A stretch of DNA of 64,000 bases from Flavobacterium aeripolare (GCF_013294025.1 NZ_JABSNL010000010.1:62001-126000), one strand, 5' to 3'. Counted from the stretch's first letter, positions 28,823-38,698 are shown. Translations and numbers: made by a program. Notes: generated by a model not told the origin, from the letters alone.

Positions 28823-29779
28823 ATGAACCCAAACAGACAACTCTTACTGGTCCTGCTACTAGGTGTTTTTTCATTTTCGGCCTTTTCACAGGTCAAAATT
28901 GGAGATACACCGTCATCTATTGATGCCTATTCAATACTAGAATTAGAGAGCGACAAACTGGTGTTTGTAATGACTAGAATGACTACTGCTCAAATGAATG
29001 CGGTGCGACCAATTGAAGGTGCACTTGTTTACAACACCACCGAAAGATGTATTTACTTATATAAAGAAACTAACTGGAATAGCTTGTGCGAAGCAGGCGT
29101 GAAAGTTACCACAGGGAATACTGCGCCAACAGTAGCTACATCTGGAGACTTCTGGATCAATAATGCAGGAACGAGGGCAGTTACTAATATATATGATGGA
29201 GCCAACTGGATTGCGATTAATGCCAACCCAAAAAGTGGTGCTGGTGATCCCAACACAAAGACGGGTTTAAATCCTTTAGCAGGAGATATCTATGTGGATG
29301 AAACTGCAGGATCGATCTATATTTATAACGGAAGTAGCTGGGCAAACAATACATCAGGAACGACAGTGACAGCTGGTAACGGACTCCAATTAACGACAGC
29401 CAACCAAATCGAACTAGGTGGTGCGTTAACAAAGCCTACGGTTTTGCCTACCACAAATACAAACACACTAGCCATAACAGGATTAAGCGCGCCTACTGCA
29501 GCTGATAATCATGACTTTGTAGTGGTCGATAGAACTACCGGCGTTTTAAATAAAGTAGCCGCTATTGATGTCTTGCGCGAGGAGGAAATTGTAGTAACAG
29601 CAAGCAACGGCCAAGTGCAGTTTTCGCCACCAAAACCAGTAAACAGTAAAAGACAAATAGACGTCTACCGCAATGGCGTGCGCATCGAGTTCAGCGTGGT
29701 CAACACCACAACTATCGAGCTAGAACCCGAAGCAACCTGCTATGCAGGGGACAAAATTAGAATAGTACAAGTATATTAA
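28823..29779 (+). CDS. Secreted fibre-like surface protein
   Basis: 318 residues from the ATG at 28823, chosen because a clean signal peptide (ending FSFSAFSQ) starts there; an upstream ATG at 28790 would place a charged tail first. The mature start (a SSIDAYSILELES / FVMTRMTTAQMNAV pattern) is a common opening of Bacteroidota tail-fibre-like surface proteins. Two units of the type GDFWIN... YDGANWIAI and GDIYVD...YIYNGSSWANN follow. The C-terminal about 60 residues (VYRNGVRIEF... AGDKIRIVQVY) resemble the end of the next gene product, suggesting a shared assembly domain. Function inferred only. Confidence 0.65.
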   Translation: MNPNRQLLLVLLLGVFSFSAFSQVKIGDTPSSIDAYSILELESDKLVFVMTRMTTAQMNAVRPIEGALVYNTTERCIYLYKETNWNSLCEAGVKVTTGNTAPTVATSGDFWINNAGTRAVTNIYDGANWIAINANPKSGAGDPNTKTGLNPLAGDIYVDETAGSIYIYNGSSWANNTSGTTVTAGNGLQLTTANQIELGGALTKPTVLPTTNTNTLAITGLSAPTAADNHDFVVVDRTTGVLNKVAAIDVLREEEIVVTASNGQVQFSPPKPVNSKRQIDVYRNGVRIEFSVVNTTTIELEPEATCYAGDKIRIVQVY

Positions 29780-29827
29780 AGAGTAAAAATAATTATAACC
29801 CAAATTAACCATTAAATTTTAAAAAAA

Positions 29828-30535
29828 ATGAAAAAAACATTACAAAACACATTAAAAGTAGGAGCGATAGTCGCTTTAATGTTATCTGCAGGAGCAGTTA
29901 GCGCACAGCAAGTCGCTGGCGATGTTGCTAAAGCAGAAAATGCTACTGCAGGTAAAGTAGATGGAGCAGTTCGTGTTATAGATAATAAAGGAACAATTAA
30001 ATATCTACAATCTTCAAACGGTATTACTACATTAACGAATACAACTAATAATGTTACAACGACGACTTGGCAATTAGGAGGTACTTTAGCTAGTGATACT
30101 GAAATTAATGCTGCTGCTCAAGAGTTTGCAATTACTTTAGACGGAACTGCGGGTAAATTTACTCTAAACGGAATTCAAGAAGTAACTGATAGTGCCGCAT
30201 TAGCTATAGATGCCACAACAGGATATACATTGTTAGTTAAGGATGCAGATGGTCAAGTTAAAAAAGTTTTAGCATCTAAATTTGTGACCGCAGGTAGATT
30301 TGAAGGCAGCATTCCTACCAAAGGAGAAACAGCTGTTACGGTCAAAGGATTACCGGCAGGTATAGATTTTAACAAAGTCTCTGTTTACAGAAATGGAGCT
30401 AAGTTAAGAGCAGTTGGCGATTATAATCTTGGTGATGCTGCTATAACACTAACGCCAAGCAATTCGGATATAGAGTCAAGTGATTATTGGGATACTAATG
30501 CCGGAGATGTCATAGAGGTTCAGTGGGTTAACTAA
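29828..30535 (+). CDS. Small secreted protein sharing the C-terminal domain of its neighbour
   Basis: 235 residues. Signal peptide ending at AVSAQQ. The middle is rich in Thr/Ala/Asn and predicted beta. The last about 60 residues (VSVYRNGAKLR ... NAGDVIEVQWVN) align with the end of the preceding protein (VYRNG ... AGDKIRIVQVY). The gene follows after 48 bases and is closed by a strong terminator, so both likely form an operon encoding subunits of one surface structure. No known family. Confidence 0.6.
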   Translation: MKKTLQNTLKVGAIVALMLSAGAVSAQQVAGDVAKAENATAGKVDGAVRVIDNKGTIKYLQSSNGITTLTNTTNNVTTTTWQLGGTLASDTEINAAAQEFAITLDGTAGKFTLNGIQEVTDSAALAIDATTGYTLLVKDADGQVKKVLASKFVTAGRFEGSIPTKGETAVTVKGLPAGIDFNKVSVYRNGAKLRAVGDYNLGDAAITLTPSNSDIESSDYWDTNAGDVIEVQWVN

Positions 30536-30570
30536 TCCACTATAAATTAAATCTATTTCTTGTTTAAAAT

Positions 30571-30604
30571 AAAGAGTTGGTTCATAATTAACCAACTCTT
30601 TATT
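30571..30604 (+). terminator. Terminator of the two-gene surface operon
   Basis: AAAGAGTTGGTT pairs perfectly with AACCAACTCTTT around seven bases. The following tail is short (TTTATT). Confidence 0.8.
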
Positions 30605-30672
30605 ACAAGAGAAAATCACTTTAAGAGCAACTACTTTTAAATAGAAACATCCTTTTTTTTGTTGTTAGTTAA

Positions 30673-30855
30673 AAAGCACTTACTTTTCTCTTTTTTACTT
30701 TATGTTTATTCTTTGTGCAGTCAAGCAGTGCACAAAAAGTTACCGTAATCAATCAAAAAGGGACAAAAGCGACTGTTATAGATGCTACAATAAAAGCGAT
30801 TAATTTTTATAATAAAGTGGATTGCCAAAAAGAAGCTAATAAAGCACCCTACTAA
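30673..30855 (+). pseudogene. Remnant of a third copy of the QKGTK surface-protein family
   Basis: An open frame without ATG reads a signal-peptide-like hydrophobic stretch followed by SAQKVTVINQKGTKATVID and stops after 60 codons. This matches the starts of the proteins at 32150 (AQKVIAIDQKGTKVTVIN) and 34700 (SQKLVAINHKGTKVPIIN). The start codon and everything after the first 40 mature residues are gone. A perfect inverted repeat CAAGACG-ATAG-CGTCTTG lies just after it at 30862-30879. Confidence 0.65.
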
Positions 30856-30900
30856 AATTTTCAAGACGATAGCGTCTTGTGAAAAGACTACAAGTTTACC

Positions 30901-32067
30901 ATGAAAAAGCTAGTATTTTTCCTTGTCTTATTTAACGCCTTACCTTGTGTATACAGCCAAACAGCGTTCCACAATTCAGGAAACATACAAATGCACGCTA
31001 ATGCGCAAGTGGGTTTCCATACGAATGTGATCAACGATGGTACTTTTAACAAAAATGAGGGTAGCGCAGGATTTTATAATCTAGATCAAAGTTTAATTGT
31101 ATCTGGAACAAACAAGATGATTTTTAAAGATGTGACCGTCGAGGTTTTTGACGATTTATTTTTGTCTACATCTATGGGGGTTACTAACGACCTCATTTTA
31201 AGCATGGGCCTTGTTAACACACCTACAACTGATAAGTCGGTTAGCCTGGATTTTCTAGACAACCGCATGTATGTGGGTGCAGACGACAACAGACACGTTG
31301 ATGGGTATGCCTTAGTTACTAATAGCGGTGAGTTTACATTTCCCATAGGTAACGCAGGATTTCTACGACCTATGATTTTACCTAATTCCCTTAGAACAGG
31401 AACGTTTAAAGGAGCCTATTTTAAACTAGATCCTAATTATCCCAATACTGCAGCTACTCCTACGGATTTTACCACAGCTTTTGATACCAATGCTAAGGAC
31501 ATTACTTTAACAGCTGTGAACACTGAGGAATTTTGGGATCTCGACGGCAGCGATGTGACTTCGATAAAACTGACTTGGGATAAAAATAGCAACCTAGGAG
31601 CGCTCACTCAAAAAATCAATGATTTGCGTGTTGTGGGTTGGAGTAATGATTTCGAGATTTGGGTAGACCTCGGAAACGCAGGTGCAGTAGGTGACATAAA
31701 CAGCGGATTAATACAATCGACGCCGTTCATAGCTGATGAATTCGAAGTTATTACCATAGGAACTGGTAAAGCCGCGGAAAATATTGTCTTTGGAAATTAT
31801 GGTATTTCGCCTAACGGTGATGGAGTCAATGATACCTTTAAAATCAAGGGCATAGAAATAAGCCATAACAATACCTTACGTATCTATAACCGCTGGAGCT
31901 TACTGGTTTATTCAAAAAATGACTATGACAACTCATGGGAAGGTTTCTCAGATAATAAATTGAATGTAAAACGTGAGCTAGGGCTTCCAGATGGAACCTA
32001 TTTTTATGTTTTAGACTTTCATGATTTAGGAATCTCTTGGCAAGGATGGGTCTACGTAAAACGTTGA
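30901..32067 (+). CDS. Secreted protein with T9SS type B sorting domain (gliding motility-associated C-terminal domain)
   Basis: 388 residues with signal peptide ending VYSQ. The N-terminal 290 residues are beta-rich and resemble flavobacterial repeat-containing surface proteins (HNSGNIQMHANAQVGFH). The last about 90 residues are a type B CTD: GISPNGDGVNDTFKI, LRIYNRWSLLVY, then LPDGTYFYVLDF and a closing WQGWVYVKR. This marks it for export by the type IX secretion system and surface attachment. It lies inside the surface-protein cluster and may anchor or cap the fibre proteins next to it (inference). Confidence 0.85.
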   Translation: MKKLVFFLVLFNALPCVYSQTAFHNSGNIQMHANAQVGFHTNVINDGTFNKNEGSAGFYNLDQSLIVSGTNKMIFKDVTVEVFDDLFLSTSMGVTNDLILSMGLVNTPTTDKSVSLDFLDNRMYVGADDNRHVDGYALVTNSGEFTFPIGNAGFLRPMILPNSLRTGTFKGAYFKLDPNYPNTAATPTDFTTAFDTNAKDITLTAVNTEEFWDLDGSDVTSIKLTWDKNSNLGALTQKINDLRVVGWSNDFEIWVDLGNAGAVGDINSGLIQSTPFIADEFEVITIGTGKAAENIVFGNYGISPNGDGVNDTFKIKGIEISHNNTLRIYNRWSLLVYSKNDYDNSWEGFSDNKLNVKRELGLPDGTYFYVLDFHDLGISWQGWVYVKR

Positions 32068-32149
32068 TGCAGGACTGTAAAAAAGTTACTCAAAAATTAA
32101 AAGACCGCTCTCGAATAGTTACATTTACCATAATATAATTACAGTTACA

Positions 32150-34360
32150 ATGCCACACAAAAAACTATTTCTTTCACTATTAGCACTACTCTTTTTGCAA
32201 ATTACTGTTGCGCAAAAGGTCATTGCTATTGACCAGAAAGGAACAAAAGTAACCGTTATAAATAATAAAGTTACTGACTCGGTGAAACCACACGCAAATC
32301 CAAATTCGAATGATGTTTGGTTTGATACTAGTACAACCCCCACTGCAGTCAAAATCTATGATGGTACCACTTGGTTGATTATGGAACACAAAGGGACAGA
32401 AGGGTCTTTGTTTTTTGCAGCAAAAAATGGTTTGCCAACGGAGGATAATTCCCAATTGTTTTGGAATGCAGCTAATAATAGGTTGGGGGTAGGAACAAAT
32501 TCACCATCAGATAAATTGACTGTTAATGGATCTGTCTCGTCAATGGGGATTTTTAACACTGGTGCGATTTCCAATAGTGGTTTATTTACCAATGGTGCGG
32601 GTATTAATAATACGGGAACTATAACAAATACTGGAGCGATTACTAATAGTGGTCTATTGACTAATAATGCTGGGATTGTTAATACTGGTGGTATCACTAA
32701 TATAGGACGTATTAAAAATGATAATGGAGCTGTCGGTACGCCTTCGTACTCTTTTACGGATGATACTAATACAGGAATTTATCGTCCTGCAGAGGATCAG
32801 CTAGCTTTTTCTACAAAGGGAACACAGGCTCTGTTTATTGATGCAGCCCAGCAAGTTAATTTTTTAAAGAATGTTCGTTTAGCGGGCAAATTATTGGATG
32901 GTAGCAGTTTATCCGGAACTGCAGGTCAAGTGCTAACTTCTACAAGCTCAGGAACCAAGTGGCAAACCAATACTAACTGGTTGATTAGTGGAAATTCAGG
33001 CACAACGGCGAGTAATTTTTTAGGAACAACGGATAACGTTAAGATGACTATACGCTCTGATAATTTGCCTATGTTAGAATTTGGGCGTAGAAAAACATTA
33101 AATTTGACTGCTAATTATCCTGATTATAGGGATGACAGTCAACCTGTTGTTTATGTACGCGGAGATACTATTAGATCTGCTTTACAGTTTGCTGCAGATG
33201 GTGCATCATTTTATAAACCTATGTTTTACACTGTAAAAAATGGTAGCTTTAGATTAAAAGGTAGTGCTGGAGGAACAGATATGTTTGAAATAGGTTCAGC
33301 TGGCTCCAACAATAATGGGCGATTGGAGTTTATTGTTGGTGATGATGGTAAAGAACCTATGATTTTTAGCAGATATGAATTCAGACCAACTAGTCAAGGT
33401 CTTAAGGAATTTTTTCGGGTGCAAGGTTCCAAAGACGCTGAAAATGCTAAGACAAGATTTGGTATTAACTTGAATCCTACCTCTGTGCCTTTAGATCCAA
33501 CATACAATACTGATGATAATGGTGCAATAGCCAATTCCACCTTTCAAGTAAATGGGTCTATTTCTAATTCTATAATTGATACAGGTACGTCTACGACACT
33601 CACACTGAATGAAGATCATTACGCAATTATTTTAAAAGATAATTTTCGTCAAATAATTACACCAGCAGCTGATAGCTCGAAAGGAAGAATTTATGTCATA
33701 AAAAATCCTACACTAAGAGATGTCGCTATTTCGTCTTATAAAAATAATATAAACGCTAACTCGAAGGTAATTGCTTCTGGTACAACTTTATGGATTCAAA
33801 GTGATGGTACTTACTGGCAACAAATTTCACCTGATGGAGGGAGTAGTGGCTCAACTGTTAAATCTGGATCGTTTATTATTGAAGGTCCTTTTACCGCTAA
33901 TCTTGTTAATAGTTCTAATGCAGTAGTGGGTAAATATAGAACAATTCCACTTCCAAATTTTAAATTTAATCCATCTCAAATAACCTTCACTACAAATAGT
34001 ACTGTTGATAGTGAAAATATGGCAGCAGTTACAGATAGTAATGCAAATAGCTTTGGAAATAGTACTGGGTATTATAGCAACGATAATGGAACTATTAGCC
34101 AGCAGTTCAGTTTTTCAGGAGGGAGTAACAGAGTTTATGGTAATGCTTATTATATTGCACCATCTAGCTATGCTTCATCTTCATATTGTATTGGTGTTGT
34201 ATATTATGATTTGTATGGGAGAGAATATGGGAGAATAAGTGCTAGAGTAAGTGCTACAACTAGTACTACTGTGACTCTAGAAGTGTTTTATGTTGAAGGC
34301 AATAGCGGTGGGCAAATTTACAATAAAAAACTTTTGGTTTTATATACTGCTAACAAATAG
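32150..34360 (+). CDS. Large secreted fibre-like protein with hexapeptide repeats
   Basis: 736 residues. Signal peptide ending ITVAQ. Residues 22-125 match the paralogue at 34700 (NDVWFDT, IYDGTTWLIMEH, NNRLGVGTNSP). Residues 135-188 are nine hexapeptides of type xN(T/S/N)Gx(I/L/F), suggesting a beta-helix stalk. A SYSFTDDTNTGIYRPAEDQLAF segment follows, as in phage tail fibre and adhesin stalks. The C-terminal about 110 residues (FKFNPSQITFTTN ... LLVLYTANK) again match the paralogue. No T9SS CTD is seen. Probably a trimeric surface fibre; inferred. Confidence 0.7.
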   Translation: MPHKKLFLSLLALLFLQITVAQKVIAIDQKGTKVTVINNKVTDSVKPHANPNSNDVWFDTSTTPTAVKIYDGTTWLIMEHKGTEGSLFFAAKNGLPTEDNSQLFWNAANNRLGVGTNSPSDKLTVNGSVSSMGIFNTGAISNSGLFTNGAGINNTGTITNTGAITNSGLLTNNAGIVNTGGITNIGRIKNDNGAVGTPSYSFTDDTNTGIYRPAEDQLAFSTKGTQALFIDAAQQVNFLKNVRLAGKLLDGSSLSGTAGQVLTSTSSGTKWQTNTNWLISGNSGTTASNFLGTTDNVKMTIRSDNLPMLEFGRRKTLNLTANYPDYRDDSQPVVYVRGDTIRSALQFAADGASFYKPMFYTVKNGSFRLKGSAGGTDMFEIGSAGSNNNGRLEFIVGDDGKEPMIFSRYEFRPTSQGLKEFFRVQGSKDAENAKTRFGINLNPTSVPLDPTYNTDDNGAIANSTFQVNGSISNSIIDTGTSTTLTLNEDHYAIILKDNFRQIITPAADSSKGRIYVIKNPTLRDVAISSYKNNINANSKVIASGTTLWIQSDGTYWQQISPDGGSSGSTVKSGSFIIEGPFTANLVNSSNAVVGKYRTIPLPNFKFNPSQITFTTNSTVDSENMAAVTDSNANSFGNSTGYYSNDNGTISQQFSFSGGSNRVYGNAYYIAPSSYASSSYCIGVVYYDLYGREYGRISARVSATTSTTVTLEVFYVEGNSGGQIYNKKLLVLYTANK
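32552..32713 (+). repeat. 18-bp coding repeats giving nine hexapeptides
   Basis: In-frame units FNTGAI, SNSGLF, TNGAGI, NNTGTI, TNTGAI, TNSGLL, TNNAGI, VNTGGI, TNIGRI. DNA copies are diverged at third positions, so the repeat is kept at protein level. Confidence 0.85.
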
Positions 34361-34699
34361 AATTGTATAATGTTGTCGTTTTTAGTAGGATTACATTATT
34401 TTGATAGCTAATTTATTTTAAGTTTTATAATAGTCTTACAAACCGATTATATTAATGCACTGTTAAGTTGATGTAAATCATGCTTAACCCTTCAAATCTC
34501 CCTTGCTCACAGCCTTTAACTCATTGGAAAATATATTGTTAAGCGATCAATAATACAAATTAATCCTACTTAAAATTTGGAGTTGGCTTCGATGTTTTAT
34601 AAATTGAGATAATTTTATAGAAATTAAGTATTGTAAATCAATTAATTACATTTTATTATTTGCGATTCTATTCTCATTTTACTAACGTCAAAGTAGATT
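34361..34699. other. Intergenic region between the two fibre paralogues
   Basis: 339 bases, strongly AT-rich, no ORF. A promoter for the gene at 34700 is expected here but no good TTG/TAnnTTTG pair could be fixed. Confidence 0.5.
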
Positions 34700-36139
34700 A
34701 TGCTAATAAAAAGGAACTCGGTTTTTTTACTGCTCATTGTAAGCTTGTGTTTGCTACAAAAAGGTTTTTCGCAAAAACTAGTGGCTATCAACCACAAAGG
34801 CACAAAAGTTCCCATAATTAACAATACCATATTCACCACAGACACTGAACCTGCTGCAGCCAATCAAAATGATGTGTGGTACGATACGAGTTTTACGCCT
34901 CGTGCCATTAAAATTTATAACGGAATCACATGGGTAAGCATGGAGCATCGCGGTACTGCAGGTTCGCTCTTTTATGCAGATGAGAACGGCGATCCCTCTG
35001 AAAACAATACAAGACTTTTTTGGGACAAGGATAAAAACCGGTTAGGTGTGGGTACAAATTCACCTACGCACGTACTCGAAGTAGAAGGCGCTACCGCTAC
35101 CGAGGCATTAGTAAATTCTGATGGAACAACAGGACGCCCATCCTACCGCTTTAAAGACGACGACGACACCGGAATGTACAGTCCCGCCGCCGATGAACTA
35201 GCTTTTAGCGTGGGCGGTTACGAAGCACTTCTTATTGACGAACCCACAGTGGGAGTGACCAAGGTAATCGTCAATCAAACCCTAGAATTAGAAGGTCCCG
35301 TGCTTGATGAAGCAAATTCCCCCGGAACTGTTGGTCAAGTTTTATCAGCAACAGCTGCAGGTACGAGTTGGATTGATAATACGCCTATTCAAACCACAAC
35401 TACGATTACAAATACCATCTCTGGAAGTAAAATAGCAGACTACAAAAATGAAGTTAATGATGTTGTCCCAATTAATGAGACAGTAACAAGTTTAACACAA
35501 AACGTCAGTTCGTCTACAGGAGAAATTACCTATACTGATGAAAGAGGAGGCGTAACTGGAAAAGCAAGAGTCGTTAGCGCTGATTTTAATAATACCCTTG
35601 CTGTAGGCTCTGATGGTGGTAGTTATTTAGGTTCGACAGTATTTACAGATTATTTTATAATTAGTCCGCCAGGAGGCACTGGAGGAAACCGTTCTCAAAT
35701 GATTACCATCAATGATCCCAAATTTAAGCCATCTCAAATTACGTTTGTTGCAAATGCAAACGTTGAAGAAGAACTCGTTAATGGATCAGGTTCCATTTTA
35801 GGTAGTGATTTGGATAATTCCTTTGGGACAACAAATGGATTTGCAAGAAATATTGATGGTACTATTTTTAAACAACAATTTAGTTATATTGGTGCTTCAG
35901 GAGGAGTTTCATTGACTAATGCCACTTCCCGTTATGCAGCACCTGGATATTGTCTTGGCATCAGGTATAGTAGTCAAGGCGGTAATGATTTAGGTAGAAT
36001 AACAGCAAAAGTGGTTAGTTTTAATGATTTGGGTTTTACTCTCGAAGTAACTTATTCTCAAGGAGAAAACATATTACTAGTCGATCGAAATCAAGTTTTT
36101 AGCGAGAGTCTTCTAGTTTTGTATACTGCTTATAGATAA
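34700..36139 (+). CDS. Secreted fibre-like protein, paralogue of the 32150 gene
   Basis: 479 residues with signal peptide ending KGFSQ. Residues 25-130 match the upstream paralogue (NDVWYDTSFTPRAIKIYNG, LGVGTNSP); then PSYRFKDDDDTGMYSPAADE, and a C-terminal block (FKPSQITFVAN ... LLVLYTAYR) shared with it. The hexapeptide stalk is missing and the middle is different, so the pair has common ends and a variable centre. Ends 112 bases before the SDR gene. Likely a cell-surface or fibre protein; no known family name. Confidence 0.65.
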   Translation: MLIKRNSVFLLLIVSLCLLQKGFSQKLVAINHKGTKVPIINNTIFTTDTEPAAANQNDVWYDTSFTPRAIKIYNGITWVSMEHRGTAGSLFYADENGDPSENNTRLFWDKDKNRLGVGTNSPTHVLEVEGATATEALVNSDGTTGRPSYRFKDDDDTGMYSPAADELAFSVGGYEALLIDEPTVGVTKVIVNQTLELEGPVLDEANSPGTVGQVLSATAAGTSWIDNTPIQTTTTITNTISGSKIADYKNEVNDVVPINETVTSLTQNVSSSTGEITYTDERGGVTGKARVVSADFNNTLAVGSDGGSYLGSTVFTDYFIISPPGGTGGNRSQMITINDPKFKPSQITFVANANVEEELVNGSGSILGSDLDNSFGTTNGFARNIDGTIFKQQFSYIGASGGVSLTNATSRYAAPGYCLGIRYSSQGGNDLGRITAKVVSFNDLGFTLEVTYSQGENILLVDRNQVFSESLLVLYTAYR

Positions 36140-36250
36140 TTTTTTTTTCGAAAATGAAGCTGATTTATCCAGTACAATAAAATGGTCAGATGCTAATATT
36201 TTAAAACTATCTTTGCGCTCTTAAAAATAGAGCAATTAAAATTTTAGCAG

Positions 36251-37801
36251 ATGGTTAATGAAGTAAGAACAAATGAAACAGCACTATCACTCGAAGAAAT
36301 CGAACGTTGTATTGCTGTTTTAACGCAGCTTAATACGGCAACAGAATTGATTTTTGATATTCCAAAAGAGCAACGTACCGCTTTATTAATTGCTGCAGGC
36401 CAGTTTTCAAGACCAGATCGGGACGAACTAGCACGCCGTAAAAAAGACGGAAAAGCCATAGCCAAACGTAAAAAAGAAAAGCAAGATCGTACCGCTCGTA
36501 AAGAGACTGGAATTCGTTATGCTCGTGAAGCAGCCGTTTTTGAAGCACCAAAATTACTTGCTGCAACCGATTTGCAAAGTAAGGAACAACTGGAATTAAA
36601 AGTAGCCCGCAACTGCTATGTTTGTAAAACACCATTTACTTTAATGCATCATTTTTATGATACGATGTGCTGCGATTGTGGTGATTTAAATTATACCAAA
36701 CGTTTTCAAACAGCAGATGTAAAAGGACAAGTGGCAGTTATTACGGGTTCTCGTTTAAAGATTGGTTACCATATTTCGTTAATGCTTTTACGCGGTGGAG
36801 CAACTGTTATTGCAACGACTCGTTTTCCAGTAGATTCGGCTATTCGTTTTGCTAAGGAAGCCGACTTTCATGACTGGAGTGACCGCTTAAAAATTCATGG
36901 TCTTGATTTAAGACACATTCCATCAGTTGAAATTTTCTGTAATTTTATCGAACAAAAATACGATCGTCTTGATATTCTAATTAATAATGCAGCACAAACA
37001 GTGCGTCGTCCTGCAGGTTTTTATACGCACATGATTAAAAATGAAGAGCGTGCAGTAAGTACGTTGCCATTAGAAGTGCAAGGTTTGTTATTAGATCATA
37101 CTAACTGTCTTGATGAACTGAAAGTATTGACCTCAGGCGCTTCATCTAATCAGAATATGCCGGTAACTTGGCATGGTCCCGAACCTGGAATTGGTTTGCG
37201 TGCTTCGGCTAAGTTGTCGCAGATTCCGTACTCTTTTGATAATGCGCTAGTAGCAGCGGAGGTATTTCCTGAGGGCGAACTAGACGCCGACTTACAACAA
37301 GTAGATTTACGAAAAACGAATAGCTGGAGATTAAAGTTGGGCCAAATAGAAACTACTGAAATGATCGAAGTGCAGTTGGTAAATTCTGTGGCTCCTTTTG
37401 TGCTTTGCAATCGCTTATCAGAAGTGATGAAGAAAGACAACACAGGACAAAAGCACATCATCAACGTCTCTGCGATGGAAGGTAAGTTTCATCGTTTTTT
37501 TAAAGAAGCACGTCATCCACACACTAATATGGCAAAAGCAGCATTAAACATGCTTACGCATACTGCCGCCGGAGAATTAGCAAAATCGGGAATTTTTATG
37601 AACGCTGTCGACACCGGTTGGGTAACTGATGAAGATCCCGCCGAACTAGCAAAAAAGAAACAAGATCTGGAAGATTTCCAACCTCCATTAGACATCGTCG
37701 ATGGAGCAGCGAGAGTAATGGATCCTTTATTTGACGGAATCAACACAGGCAAACACTGGAGTGGCAAATTTTTAAAAGATTATTTTCCTATCCCGTGGTA
37801 G
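36251..37801 (+). CDS. SDR-type oxidoreductase with N-terminal extension and zinc-ribbon-like motif
   Basis: 516 residues. The first roughly 120 residues are basic and helical; a CYVC...CCDC pair around residues 121-140 looks like a zinc ribbon. A Rossmann domain follows: [24 protein letters not shown], and NVSAMEG. The expected YxxxK is TNMAK (Thr425, Lys429), so the catalytic Tyr is replaced. A 100-residue insertion separates the NNAA motif from the catalytic region. Substrate unknown; a redox or binding role is inferred. Its stop codon is immediately followed by a repeat array. Confidence 0.75.
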   Translation: MVNEVRTNETALSLEEIERCIAVLTQLNTATELIFDIPKEQRTALLIAAGQFSRPDRDELARRKKDGKAIAKRKKEKQDRTARKETGIRYAREAAVFEAPKLLAATDLQSKEQLELKVARNCYVCKTPFTLMHHFYDTMCCDCGDLNYTKRFQTADVKGQVAVITGSRLKIGYHISLMLLRGGATVIATTRFPVDSAIRFAKEADFHDWSDRLKIHGLDLRHIPSVEIFCNFIEQKYDRLDILINNAAQTVRRPAGFYTHMIKNEERAVSTLPLEVQGLLLDHTNCLDELKVLTSGASSNQNMPVTWHGPEPGIGLRASAKLSQIPYSFDNALVAAEVFPEGELDADLQQVDLRKTNSWRLKLGQIETTEMIEVQLVNSVAPFVLCNRLSEVMKKDNTGQKHIINVSAMEGKFHRFFKEARHPHTNMAKAALNMLTHTAAGELAKSGIFMNAVDTGWVTDEDPAELAKKKQDLEDFQPPLDIVDGAARVMDPLFDGINTGKHWSGKFLKDYFPIPW

Positions 37802-37802
37802 C

Positions 37803-38391
37803 GTTTTATTTTGATTGCGAGTATTTAGTTTTCAGTTTACTTTGATTGCGGGTAATTAGTTTGCAGTCGCGGTTTGCAGTCTCAGTTTACTTTGATTGTC
37901 TTTTTAGTTTTCAGTCGCGGTTTACTTTGTTTGCGAGTATTTAGTTTTCAGTCGCGGTTTTCAGTTTTCAGTTTACTTTGATTGTCTTTATAGTTTTCAG
38001 TCTCGGTTTGCAGTTTTCAGTTTATTTTGATTGTCTTTAAAGTTTGCAGTCGCGGTTTGCAGTTTTCAGTTTATTTTGATTGTCTTTGTAGTTGTTAGTC
38101 ACAGTTTACAGTCACAGTTTACTTTGATTGTCTTTAAAGTTTTCAGTCGCGGTTTACTTTGATTGCGAGTATGTAGTATTCAGTCACAGTGTTCAGTTTT
38201 CAGTTTACTTTGTATGTCTTTATAGTATTCAGTCTCGGTTTATTTTGATTGCGAGTATGTAGTGTTCAGTCGCGGTTTTCAGTTTACTTTGATTGTGATG
38301 GGTAGTTATTATGCGGTTGCAGTTTTAAGTCTCACTTTATTTTGATTGTGGATATTTAGTACACAGTTTTAGGTTCGTTTCGCTATTTATT
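37803..38391 (+). repeat. Tandem-repeat array, outer left arm of locus 2
   Basis: About 13 units marked by TTTGATTG (or close variants) at 37810, 37841, 37891, 37926, 37978, 38026, 38075, 38123, 38158, 38209, 38244, 38288 and 38341. Spacing falls mostly into two classes, about 48-53 and about 35, as if units gain or lose a 13-base TTTTCAG module. Same family and orientation as the left arm at 20611. It starts two bases after the SDR stop codon. Confidence 0.92.
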
Positions 38392-38402
38392 TCGAAAAGG
38401 AA

Positions 38403-38565
38403 GTACTGCAAACTAGTAATGTCAGTAAAACTCACTATCCACTGAGACTGTATACTGCCAACTTATAAACGCAATAAAACTCACTGCCCACTAAGACTGA
38501 AAACTGAGACTGAAAACCGAGACTTAAAACTGCCAACTTAAAAACGCAATAAAACTCACTGAAAA
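38403..38565 (-). repeat. Inner array b1 of locus 2
   Basis: About three units built on CAATAAAACTCACTG (38472, 38548; variant at 38424) with interspersed ACTGAGACTG and ACTGCCAACTT modules. Same orientation as array b2 at 39297. It lies downstream, in the sense direction, of the membrane protein gene at 38699. Confidence 0.85.
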
Positions 38566-38698
38566 CGGTTACGTTGCCGCTAAAGTTAATTTTAAAAGTA
38601 GTTATTAAGTCCCTAAGTTAATTTCTATTTAAGGAATGATTTATTAAACAATTTGAAATAGGAAAATGGTCAAACAAGGAAATGTATCATATTTACAA

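Noticed and set aside
37803..38391. Arrays as CRISPR
   Set aside because: There are no unique spacers between constant repeats: the whole unit repeats with variation, unit length varies, and no cas genes are present.
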